7,989 nt of DNA from JACRBK01 sp964427955 (lineage in GTDB: Bacteria; Chloroflexota; Anaerolineae; Aggregatilineales; Aggregatilineaceae): positions 1 to 7,989 of the forward strand of contig CAYRWY010000282.1 in assembly GCA_964427955.1 (NCBI GenBank), written 5' to 3'. Positions 1 through 6,375 of the stretch are shown one piece after another; within the stretch, counting starts at the first letter, position 1, and each line of letters begins with the position of its first letter. Position numbers and translations under genes: made by a program. The notes under the pieces were generated by a model. It was not told the DNA's origin, searched no databases, and saw nothing but the letters and a program-made list of their open reading frames with translations.

Positions 1-2173
1 TGATCGTGATCTGCACTTCCGCCGGGGGCAGGCGCGGCGTCGTGGCGCGGATCGTGACCGTGCCGGGCGTGTGCTGCGCCTTGACGTACAGCGCGGCCTG
101 CCCGCCCACCAGCGCGAAGGGATTCTCGCCGATCAGGTCCGCCGGGCCGTCGATCTCGAAGTGGACCACCTGGTTGGTGTACGGCAGGCGGTTGCCGTAG
201 CGATCCACGATCCGGAACGCCAGGCGGGTCATGTCGGCCCCATCCGCGACCAGTTCGGCATCGTCGGCGCGCAGTTCCAGCGCGTGCGGCAGGCCATCGA
301 CGGCGATGCACTGCTCGGCGACCGCCTGATCGCCCACGTAGCCCACGATCCGCAGCTCGTAATGGCGGCTGTCGCCCCAAAAATCCTTGAACCCGCTCAC
401 GCTGAACGGCGGATGCGGCAGGTGGGGGAAGGTCGCGCGATCCGGCAGGAAGCGGCCCATCGAATGTTCGCCCACCGTCACCTCAATCGCGTCGCAGTTG
501 CTCAGGACCATCAACGGGTTGAAGCCGCCCACGCTGCGCTCGCCTTTGGCCCATACCGTCACCGCCTGGAGCACCACGCGCGTGGCGGGGTCCACCTGGC
601 TGGCATACAGGTTGGCCGCGAACTTGGGCAGCCGGAAGATGTCCATCACGCCGTGATAGCAAATGCGATCCCCTGATCCGAACTCGACGTGGGTGTTGTA
701 GTCGAACGCGCACCAGCCAATTGCCCCGGCCACGCGCGGCTTGCCCAACTGCTGGTCCTGCACCGTGGCGTGGAGCCGGACGTGCTCGATACAGCGTTCT
801 TCCTGGTCCCAGGTCTTGGTCGGGAACATGTGCCCGCCGAATTCCGTGATCATATGCGGCTGGTGCTGCGGCTCGCGCACGCCGTTGGAGAAGTCATTGA
901 AGGTGAACACGTCCTCCAAGAACTGGCTCTCCCAAAAGACGCGCACCCCGCCCGTCTGCCGGGTGGGATCGATCTGGTGCGCCAGGGCGTTGGTCTGGGT
1001 ATAAAATACCTCGTCGTCGCGTGATTCGTTGATCCGCACGCCCCACAGCACAATCGACGGGTGGTTGCGGTCGCGCTCGATCATGGCCTGGAGGTTGTAG
1101 AGGCTGAGCGCCTGCCAGTCCGCGTCGCCGATGTGCTGCCAGCCGGGAATCTCCTCGAAAACCAGCAGGCCGATCTCGTCGCAGCGGTTCAGGAAGTGCG
1201 GCGACTGGGGATAGTGCGAGGTGCGGACGATATTCACGCCCAGTTCGTACTTGAGAATCTCGGCATCGCGGCGCTGCAAGCGGGCCGGGGCTGCCGCGCC
1301 GATGTAGGGAAACGTCTGGTGGCGGTTGAGGCCGATCAGCTTCAGCGGTTCGCCGTTGAGATAAAACGCGCCGTCTTTGGCGAACACCACCTCGCGGAAG
1401 CCAAACCGTTCGGTCTGGGCATCCAGCAGCGTGGCGCCCTCCCACAGCTCGACTTTCACCCGGTACAGCACCGGGCAGTCCGGCGTCCACAGGTCGATCC
1501 CGACCGCGGGCAGTTCCAATTCCAGGTGATCGCCCTCCGCCAGCGGCTTTTCTTCGACGTGCAGCGCCCGGCCTTCGGCGTCGAGCAGCGTGGCGCGGAC
1601 CGCCAGATGCGGCGGCAGGCGATCCGGGCGGCTGATCCGCACCTCGGCCTGGACGCCCGGATAGCTGGTCAGCACCTCTTCGGTCCTGACGAACACGTTG
1701 TCGATGTGGCAGGGTTCCACGAAGCGCAGCCGCACATCGCGGTAGATGCCGCCAAAGGCCAGGTAGTCCACCACGTAGCCGAAGGGCGGAATGTCGGGGC
1801 GCTCGGTCGCATCCAGGCGCACGTCCAGCACGTTCTCGCCGTCGTCGTTCAGATAGTCGGTGAGGTCGAATGAAAATGGCACGTAGCCGCCCCGGTGTTC
1901 GGGGAAAGAATGCCCGTTGATCGTGACAGTCGCGGCATTCAGCGCGCCGTCGAAATCCAGGAAGACGCGCCGCCCGCCGCGCAGTTCCGGCAGCGCGAAG
2001 CGCTTGCGATAGGCGGCGACGAAGGCAAATTCGCTGACGTCGAAATTGTGGTGCGGCAGCAGGGCCGTGCTGTGCGGCAGCGTCACGCGCTCGAAGGCGC
2101 TGTCGGGAGTCGTGGACGGCACCTCTTCAGGACAATACAGCCAGTGGTCGTTAAATAAGAATAGGGATCGCAC
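1..2173 (-). CDS. Glycoside hydrolase family 2, beta-galactosidase/beta-glucuronidase type (C-terminus beyond the left edge)
   Basis: Retaining exo-glycosidase that would release a terminal sugar (galactose, glucuronate or mannose; specificity cannot be read here) from oligosaccharides. 724 residues are visible, starting at GTG 2173, chosen because an in-frame TGA lies just upstream and an AAGGAA ribosome site (about 2181-2187) sits at the right distance. Order: N-terminal jelly-roll sugar-binding domain (about 25-165, ending near the typical GGIYRDV), Ig-like domain (about 168-265), TIM barrel (about 268-560) with NRH at 283-285, RTSHYP, WGVRINES with acid/base E383, and TEFGGH with nucleophile E444. 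The C-terminal part (about 560-724) looks like the extra Ig-like domains seen in many long GH2 enzymes (a DGADMTRL stretch resembles the GH2 C-terminal domain 5). No signal peptide is visible, so it is probably cytoplasmic. It has its own promoter and candidate operator. The family call is firm; the substrate is open. Confidence 0.95.
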   Translation of the reverse strand, partial: MRSLFLFNDHWLYCPEEVPSTTPDSAFERVTLPHSTALLPHHNFDVSEFAFVAAYRKRFALPELRGGRRVFLDFDGALNAATVTINGHSFPEHRGGYVPFSFDLTDYLNDDGENVLDVRLDATERPDIPPFGYVVDYLAFGGIYRDVRLRFVEPCHIDNVFVRTEEVLTSYPGVQAEVRISRPDRLPPHLAVRATLLDAEGRALHVEEKPLAEGDHLELELPAVGIDLWTPDCPVLYRVKVELWEGATLLDAQTERFGFREVVFAKDGAFYLNGEPLKLIGLNRHQTFPYIGAAAPARLQRRDAEILKYELGVNIVRTSHYPQSPHFLNRCDEIGLLVFEEIPGWQHIGDADWQALSLYNLQAMIERDRNHPSIVLWGVRINESRDDEVFYTQTNALAHQIDPTRQTGGVRVFWESQFLEDVFTFNDFSNGVREPQHQPHMITEFGGHMFPTKTWDQEERCIEHVRLHATVQDQQLGKPRVAGAIGWCAFDYNTHVEFGSGDRICYHGVMDIFRLPKFAANLYASQVDPATRVVLQAVTVWAKGERSVGGFNPLMVLSNCDAIEVTVGEHSMGRFLPDRATFPHLPHPPFSVSGFKDFWGDSRHYELRIVGYVGDQAVAEQCIAVDGLPHALELRADDAELVADGADMTRLAFRIVDRYGNRLPYTNQVVHFEIDGPADLIGENPFALVGGQAALYVKAQHTPGTVTIRATTPRLPPAEVQITI

Positions 2174-2180
2174 AGAAGTT

Positions 2181-2187
2181 TTCCTTC
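2181..2187 (-). promoter_or_regulatory. Ribosome binding site of the GH2 gene, fixing a GTG start
   Basis: On the minus strand AAGGAA lies about 8 bases upstream of GTG 2173. The in-frame TGA that opens the reading frame overlaps the beginning of this site, so no earlier start is possible, and no ATG occurs nearby in frame. This makes GTG 2173 the best start. Confidence 0.7.
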
Positions 2188-2217
2188 AAGCCATAGACCA
2201 GGAGTGGGTTACCAGAG

Positions 2218-2235
2218 TAGTTAAGGGCTTAACTA
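2218..2235. promoter_or_regulatory. Candidate operator: perfect 18-base palindrome in the GH2 leader
   Basis: The sequence TAGTTAAG-GG-CTTAACTA has two exactly complementary 8-base arms and a 2-base centre. It lies directly downstream of the best -10 box of the GH2 gene, at about +8 to +25 of the predicted transcript, which is where repressors of sugar genes often bind. It is A+T-rich in a G+C-rich genome and is not followed by a T run, so a terminator is unlikely. The centre is GG/CC and not the CG typical of LacI-family operators, so the regulator family is not indicated. Confidence 0.55.
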
Positions 2236-2248
2236 TTCCCCACTTGCA

Positions 2249-2277
2249 ATTATACGCTTTTTTCGCGAAGATTTCAC
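2249..2277 (-). promoter_or_regulatory. Promoter of the GH2 gene
   Basis: On the minus strand a consensus -10 box TATAAT (2254 to 2249) is preceded at 17 bases by GTGAAA (2277 to 2272), a 4-of-6 match to the -35 consensus. Transcription would begin near 2242, giving a leader of about 69 bases. A perfect TTGACA is also present further upstream (2297 to 2292), but it is 37 bases from TATAAT and has only poor -10 partners at 17-18 bases. Confidence 0.6.
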
Positions 2278-2289
2278 CTGTTGGCAAAA

Positions 2290-2303
2290 CGTGTCAATAC
2301 ACG
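2290..2303. promoter_or_regulatory. Short inverted repeat upstream of the GH2 promoter
   Basis: CGTGT-CAAT-ACACG has perfect 5-base arms. It is centred about 54 bases upstream of the predicted transcription start of the GH2 gene, a position suited to an activator or an auxiliary operator. It overlaps a TTGACA on the minus strand. The arms are short and unlike those of the 18-base palindrome, so this is a weak candidate. Confidence 0.25.
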
Positions 2304-2410
2304 AAAGGGGCGCGTTATGTACGGGTTATTTGGAAAAATGCAGGCGCAGCCGGGACGATCACCAGGCGTCGCGCGACCGTTGATCGCGGCCATGCCGCAG
2401 CGCTTCGAAT

Positions 2411-2454
2411 TCACGCCCCTCGGCGGAAAAGGTCTGCCCGACACCGGGGCGTGA
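2411..2454 (-). terminator. Possible stem-loop after the methyltransferase gene
   Basis: TCACGCCCC (2411-2419) and GGGGCGTGA (2446-2454) are perfect 9-base complements separated by 26 bases. The stem begins immediately after the methyltransferase TGA (2457-2455). There is no T tract after it in the direction of transcription, so it would at best be a weak or factor-dependent terminator, or an mRNA 3' end stabiliser. Confidence 0.3.
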
Positions 2455-3306
2455 TCACTCCGCCATCCAGCGCACGAAGGCCGCCGGTTCGATCCGGTGT
2501 CCGGCGCTGTCCTCGACCAGCCCCACACTGCCCGCCGCCAGCGACCCGGCATGGCCCCGCACCAGCCCGGCCACCTGCGCGCGCAGCTCGTCCGGCGCCA
2601 GGCGCGTGGTGTAGGCGGTCAGCACGACCAGCGCGGGCGCGTCGCTCCACAACGAGCGGCAGAGCGCCAGCAGTTCCGGCAGCGACGTCTCGATCTTCCA
2701 GATTTCGCCTTTGGGACCCTGGCCGAAGGGCGGCGGATCGAGCAGGAAGCCGTCATAGGTCTTACCACGCCGGACTTCGCGCGCGGCGAATTTCAGCGCA
2801 TCGTCCACCAGCCAGCGCACCGGGCGATCTGCCAATCCGGCCAGCGCCTGGTTATCCTTCGCCCAGGTGACGGTAGGCCGCGAGGCGTCCACGTGCGTCA
2901 CCTGCGCCCCGGCCCGCGCCGCGAACAGGCTGGCCAGCCCGGTGTAGGCGAACAGGTTCAGGAGGTGGACCGGACGTGACAGCGCGCGAAGCTGCTGATC
3001 CAGCCAAAGCCAGTGCGGCGCCTGTTCCGGGAAGACACCCATATGCCCGGACGGGCTGGGCCGCACCCAAAATGGCAGATCGTGGTATTCCAGCGCCCAC
3101 CGCTCCGGCAGCGGGTGGGGAATCCGCCAGCGTTGGCCGTCGAAACGCCCGTGCGCGGCGGTCCAGGCGGCATCGGGCAGGCTGGGCAGCCAGCGCGCCT
3201 GGGGTTCGGGCCGGATCAGGCGGTAAGGGCCGAACTGCTCCAGTTTGCACCCGTCACCGCTGTCCAACAGCCGGTAATCCTGCCAATCCTCAGCAATCAG
3301 CTTCAT
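2455..3306 (-). CDS. Class I SAM-dependent methyltransferase, RlmI-like core without PUA domain
   Basis: 283-residue Rossmann-fold methyltransferase of the group around the 23S rRNA m5C1962 enzyme RlmI (COG1092 type). Visible motifs: the SAM-binding NLFAYTG (117-123), acidic D140 in the THVDAS strand that would hold the SAM ribose, D169/D170 near the adenine site, and LDPPPFG (189-195), the catalytic-loop motif in this group, followed by KGEIWKIE. RlmI proteins are near 400 residues with an N-terminal PUA RNA-binding domain; here the first 110 residues do not show it, so the target may differ. Probably cytoplasmic. ATG 3306 follows a GGGAG ribosome site that overlaps the stop of the preceding gene 7 bases upstream, suggesting translational coupling. 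Methyltransferase: sure; rRNA as substrate: inferred from the family. Confidence 0.88.
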   Translation of the reverse strand: MKLIAEDWQDYRLLDSGDGCKLEQFGPYRLIRPEPQARWLPSLPDAAWTAAHGRFDGQRWRIPHPLPERWALEYHDLPFWVRPSPSGHMGVFPEQAPHWLWLDQQLRALSRPVHLLNLFAYTGLASLFAARAGAQVTHVDASRPTVTWAKDNQALAGLADRPVRWLVDDALKFAAREVRRGKTYDGFLLDPPPFGQGPKGEIWKIETSLPELLALCRSLWSDAPALVVLTAYTTRLAPDELRAQVAGLVRGHAGSLAAGSVGLVEDSAGHRIEPAAFVRWMAE

Positions 3307-3308
3307 CA

Positions 3309-3316
3309 GCTCCCTA
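3309..3316 (-). promoter_or_regulatory. Ribosome binding site overlapping the upstream stop codon
   Basis: On the minus strand the TAG that ends the membrane-anchored protein gene (3316-3314) runs directly into the AGGGAG ribosome site of the methyltransferase, whose ATG is at 3306. Ribosomes finishing the first gene would uncover or reuse this site, so the two are probably translated from one mRNA. Confidence 0.6.
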
Positions 3317-3868
3317 CCGGGTATAGATCATGGCGCCATCCGCCGGGTCAGCCTGCAACTGATGGTCGCCGAGCAAGGTGTAGTAGTCAATATCGCCCCC
3401 GTTGTAGGGGCTGTACATCGTCTGTCCACAGCTTGTATAGGTGCCGGGCGTGCTGGACGTATATTGCGTCGTGACCTGGCTGCCCGATACGGTGTAGGTC
3501 CCTTCGGTCGTGAAGGTCACCCGCACTTCAGGACACCCAAAACCGGCGGGTTCATAATAGTTATCGGTCAACGTGAAGGTGCCGTCGCCGTCAAATTCTA
3601 GCGAGAGGCTGGACTGAAAAATCGTATTGGTGACCGACGCGTACCACGTCCCCAGGATACGATCCGCTTCTCTCACCGGCTCGGCGGTCGGTTCTTGAGG
3701 AGGCGCTAGCGTGGGTTCTACACTGGACTCTGAGCTAGGCGCAAGGGACGGCGCGGCGGCGGGATCGTCCCGCCGGTCGCTGAGCAGAATCCCGATGAGA
3801 ACGCCCAACAAGACGGCGATGATGACCAGTACCCCGATGAGCAAGTTAAGGCGGCCCGAATTGTTCAT
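3314..3868 (-). CDS. Membrane-anchored extracytoplasmic protein with lipocalin-like beta domain
   Basis: 184 residues; not a named gene. Order: one transmembrane segment (about 7-29), a low-complexity D/P/S/E-rich linker (about 31-66, with repeated EPT/APP pieces), then a beta-rich domain (about 70-184) beginning ILGTWYASV and including FDGDGTFTL, GTYTVSGSQV and a late YTLLGDHQLQ. The GTW start, the strand pattern and the DGTF turn recall small lipocalin-like domains of secreted bacterial proteins. C112 and C147 could form a disulfide outside the membrane. There is no lipobox cysteine, so it is not a lipoprotein. The open frame extends upstream into the glycosyltransferase gene, but ATG 3868 is chosen because it starts the membrane segment and follows a -10 box by about 45 bases. 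No good Shine-Dalgarno is visible. Role unknown; ligand binding at the cell surface is a guess. Confidence 0.8.
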   Translation of the reverse strand: MNNSGRLNLLIGVLVIIAVLLGVLIGILLSDRRDDPAAAPSLAPSSESSVEPTLAPPQEPTAEPVREADRILGTWYASVTNTIFQSSLSLEFDGDGTFTLTDNYYEPAGFGCPEVRVTFTTEGTYTVSGSQVTTQYTSSTPGTYTSCGQTMYSPYNGGDIDYYTLLGDHQLQADPADGAMIYTR

Positions 3869-3879
3869 GAGTGTATTCC

Positions 3880-3888
3880 CGGAGGTGA
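3880..3888 (-). promoter_or_regulatory. Anti-Shine-Dalgarno-like sequence in the leader
   Basis: The minus-strand leader of the membrane-anchored protein gene contains TCACCTCC about 12 bases upstream of its ATG. This matches the usual 3' end of bacterial 16S rRNA and not its complement, so it cannot act as a ribosome site on this mRNA. It could pair with a Shine-Dalgarno sequence, or be chance. Confidence 0.25.
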
Positions 3889-3913
3889 CATAAGCAGCAG
3901 CGAGACCCGCGGA

Positions 3914-3942
3914 ATTATATAGAGGGTCCGGGCGGGGATAAC
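3914..3942 (-). promoter_or_regulatory. Promoter of the membrane protein-methyltransferase unit
   Basis: On the minus strand a consensus TATAAT (3919 to 3914) sits in the A+T-rich TATATAATT run of an otherwise G+C-rich gap. The -35 region is weak: the best hexamer is TTATCC at 16 bases (3 of 6). Predicted start near 3907 with a leader of about 40 bases. A short inverted repeat GTGAC-4-GTCAC (3944-3957) lies just upstream of the -35 region and could bind a regulator. Confidence 0.5.
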
Positions 3943-3975
3943 AGTGACGCTTGTCACCGATCAACCGGGTAGCCG

Positions 3976-6273
3976 TCAACTGCGCGGCGTGGTGCGCCAG
4001 ACGCGCTCGCGCATGACTTCTTTGACCTGCGCCACCCGCCCGATCACATTCTTGAACTCGGTGTAGAAGAAGGATAGCAGCAGGAAATGCAGCAGCCACC
4101 CCCGGCGGCGGCGGATCGTCGCGTGGCCGACCCGGTACACGAAGTAAAGCTGCAAGGGTCCGGTCGCAAACGTCACAATCGAGGTGACCACGAAAATCGG
4201 GACGAACCAGTCGATGCGGTCCAACCCGCCGCGTTTCCAGGCCCAATAGGCGATGATCGGGATGATCTGCATCGACACCCAGGGGTAAATCTCGCGCCAG
4301 ATCAACAGGTGATAGATGCCCAACTTCTGCCGCCGCGTCAGCCGGGCGGAAAAAAGGTCGGACAGGCTGTGCTTGATCGACACCTGGAACCAGCCCTGCG
4401 CCCAGCGCAGCCGTTGATTCCACAACGCTTTGAGCGCCACCGGGGCCAGCTCGCGCGAGACCAGCAGCGGATCGCTCTTGATGCGGTGCCCTTCGGCCAC
4501 GATGCGCATCGACGAGTCGATATCTTCGGTCAACATGAAGCCGTGCATCCGCGTCTCGCGCAGCAGCGAGGTACACCAGTAGCCGTTGCTGCCGCCGAAG
4601 ATCCCGAACTGATGCATCCGGGCGCGTCCGGGATGGCTGACGGCGTAGATCATCTCGAATTCGACCGCGACCAGTTCCGCCAACAGGTTCGCATCCCCAT
4701 TGCGAATCAGGCAGTGGCCTTGCACGACGTCATAGCCGTTCGACAGCCAGGCCCACGCCCGCCGGAAACTGTCGGGATCGGGCTGGTGGTCGGCGTCGAA
4801 CACGCCAATCAGGTCACCCTCGACCCGCGTCAGCGCCGCATTGACATTTTGCGCCTTCGACGTGCTGTTGGGCACGCGCAGCGGCAAAAAACGGGAGTCC
4901 CGCCGGGCGATGTCGGCCAACGTCTGCTCGATGGGCATGTCGCGCGGCGTATTGTAGGCCAGGACGATTTGCAGATCGGCGGGATAGTCCAGCCGCAAAA
5001 AAGCTTCGATGGTCGAGACGATGGTCGCGGCTTCGTTGGGCAGATAGGCGGCGATGATGGCGCTGGCTTTCGGGTAGGGCGCGGAAGGCTCCGGCAGCGG
5101 GTCCTGGCGCAGGGACAGCAGTCCCTCGAACAGGATCAAAGCCGCCGTGCCCAGCAGCGCCACCACGACCAGCAGGTAGACGGTGAAGGTGATGTCCAGC
5201 CCCACCGCCCCAAACGCGGCGTAGATCAGAAAAGGAATCACCAGGCCAATCAATGAGGTCAGCGCGATCTGAAAAATGCTGCGCGCATGTTGGCGGGGGA
5301 TGCGCCAGCCCGCCCGCACCTGCCGGATCGTCTGCGTCGCCCGCGAGACCGCCCGGTGGGCCGTCACTTTCATGGCCGGATCGAAGAGGATCGGTTCCAG
5401 GTCAAGCTGCGTGCTCGCCAGCCGGTACGCCGCCAGGGCTTGATCGTAGACGTCATTGGCCGTCAGCGACGATTTCAGCGGGGCGAATCCGATCACCGGC
5501 GTCAGGCGCACGCGCTCGGCCCCGATCATGAAGTCGGTCGAGATCAACCGCCGCGCCAATCGTTGCAGGCGTTTGCGCGCCTCCTGGGGGCCGATCTCCG
5601 GCAGCAGCAGCAGGTAACGGCCCGGCGTGCTGTCGCTGCCCACCAGTTCCAGGGGGGAGCCGTCGAACTGGGCGTAACCCGCGAACTGCTTGCCGATCGG
5701 CGCGTCGATCTGGCTGAACTGGCGCGATAGCTCGCCATATTCCCACAACCCGACCAGCGCCAGGCAGCCGGACGATTTATGCTGCTCGGCCCGGACGATC
5801 TCGCGTTTGACCTCGGCCAGCAGCGCCTTCGTGCTCAGCAGGCCGGTCCGGTAATCGCGAAAAAGCTGATCGACCGGGATCGGCTGGCGGCGCAGCTTGG
5901 AGCGCACCCGTGCCTTGAGCACCCGGGACTCGACCGGCTTGACCAGGTAATCGTCGGCGCCGAGATCCAACCCGGCGATCACGTCCTCCGCATCGCCGTG
6001 CGCGGTCAGCAGCAGGACCGGCAGCGCCACCGTGTCGGGATTCTCGCGCAGTTTCGCCAGCAGTTCCAGCCCGCTCATCACCGGCATGGCGACGTCCGAC
6101 AGCACCAGGTCCGGCGCCGACTGCGCGATCAGGCGCAGCGCTTCTGCCCCATCGTTAGCCAGGGTGACGGCATACCCCTCCTGTTCCAGAAATTTCGAGT
6201 AGAGGGTCCGGGCGATGGGATCGTCATCGACCACCAGGATCGTGCCTGCGTGAGCCGGGGCTTGGTTGTCCAT
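3976..6273 (-). CDS. Response regulator receiver / degenerate GGDEF-like / membrane family 2 glycosyltransferase fusion
   Basis: 765 residues; probably a polysaccharide synthase gated by phosphorylation. Receiver domain (about 10-128) is intact: acidic pair D16/D17, phospho-acceptor D60 in LVLSDVAMP, T90 and K112. Residues about 136-300 follow the layout of a GGDEF domain (YRTGLLSTKAL near the start, PGRYLLLLPE where GGDEF should be, then VIGFAPL and VYDQALAAY), but the active-site motif is gone, so it should not make c-di-GMP. Two membrane helices (about 333-353 and 361-383) precede a cytoplasmic GT2 domain (about 400-640) with FDADH (492-496), TED (582-584) and QRLRW (620-624), the set seen in cellulose, PNAG and hyaluronan synthases; three more helices follow (about 665-680, 690-713, 727-740). 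The canonical first Asp is replaced by LAYNTPRD. No PilZ domain. ATG 6273 has a strong GGAGG site. The sugar product is unknown. Confidence 0.9.
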   Translation of the reverse strand: MDNQAPAHAGTILVVDDDPIARTLYSKFLEQEGYAVTLANDGAEALRLIAQSAPDLVLSDVAMPVMSGLELLAKLRENPDTVALPVLLLTAHGDAEDVIAGLDLGADDYLVKPVESRVLKARVRSKLRRQPIPVDQLFRDYRTGLLSTKALLAEVKREIVRAEQHKSSGCLALVGLWEYGELSRQFSQIDAPIGKQFAGYAQFDGSPLELVGSDSTPGRYLLLLPEIGPQEARKRLQRLARRLISTDFMIGAERVRLTPVIGFAPLKSSLTANDVYDQALAAYRLASTQLDLEPILFDPAMKVTAHRAVSRATQTIRQVRAGWRIPRQHARSIFQIALTSLIGLVIPFLIYAAFGAVGLDITFTVYLLVVVALLGTAALILFEGLLSLRQDPLPEPSAPYPKASAIIAAYLPNEAATIVSTIEAFLRLDYPADLQIVLAYNTPRDMPIEQTLADIARRDSRFLPLRVPNSTSKAQNVNAALTRVEGDLIGVFDADHQPDPDSFRRAWAWLSNGYDVVQGHCLIRNGDANLLAELVAVEFEMIYAVSHPGRARMHQFGIFGGSNGYWCTSLLRETRMHGFMLTEDIDSSMRIVAEGHRIKSDPLLVSRELAPVALKALWNQRLRWAQGWFQVSIKHSLSDLFSARLTRRQKLGIYHLLIWREIYPWVSMQIIPIIAYWAWKRGGLDRIDWFVPIFVVTSIVTFATGPLQLYFVYRVGHATIRRRRGWLLHFLLLSFFYTEFKNVIGRVAQVKEVMRERVWRTTPRS

Positions 6274-6307
6274 ACCACCTCCGACGAGCGTCTACCTGAT
6301 GATCCTC

Positions 6308-6335
6308 AGTGTAATGGATAACCGGGCGAATGCAA
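6308..6335 (-). promoter_or_regulatory. Possible promoter of the receiver-glycosyltransferase gene
   Basis: On the minus strand TTGCAT (6335 to 6330) and TACACT (6313 to 6308) are separated by 16 bases, matching the -35 in 3 and the -10 in 4 of 6 positions. They lie 35-60 bases upstream of the ATG, with only a strong GGAGG ribosome site in between. Plausible but weak. Confidence 0.35.
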
Positions 6336-6375
6336 GCGCAGGGGGGTACAGGGAGAACGTGAAAATTCGTGGGGT

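Larger units (their letters stand above)
2174..2454. other. Intergenic region between the methyltransferase and GH2 genes
   Basis: 281 bases without a convincing gene. The half near the GH2 gene (about 2181-2310) is A+T-richer and holds the promoter, the palindromes and the ribosome site. The half near the methyltransferase stop (about 2340-2454) is G+C-rich and holds a stem-loop and a 10-base self-complementary GTCGCGCGAC (2368-2377), probably by chance. Open frames crossing it are extensions of frames antisense to, or out of frame with, the flanking genes. Confidence 0.6.

Noticed and set aside
1061..1873. Long plus-strand open frame of 270 codons, with neighbours at 71-676 and 689-1024
   Set aside because: They are antisense to the GH2 gene in the codon-matched frame of a G+C-rich gene. 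Their predicted products are rich in H, Q, R and V with no domain, while the minus strand shows the full set of GH2 motifs.
2368..2377. 10-base palindrome GTCGCGCGAC between the methyltransferase and GH2 genes
   Set aside because: Short G+C palindromes are expected often in DNA of this composition, and it has no promoter nearby.
2046..2870. Plus-strand frame of 274 codons spanning the GH2-methyltransferase gap
   Set aside because: It overlaps the start of the GH2 gene and the methyltransferase in antisense, and its product is an R/P/A-rich stretch without motifs.
3869..4576. Upstream part of the minus-strand frame of the membrane-anchored protein (236 extra codons)
   Set aside because: It overlaps the glycosyltransferase coding sequence in another frame and reads as R/A/L-rich nonsense. 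The membrane segment starts at ATG 3868 just after a promoter.
4087..5256. Plus-strand open frame of 389 codons
   Set aside because: Antisense shadow of the glycosyltransferase domain; composition is R/Q/D/H-rich without recognisable motifs, and no ribosome site or promoter is evident.
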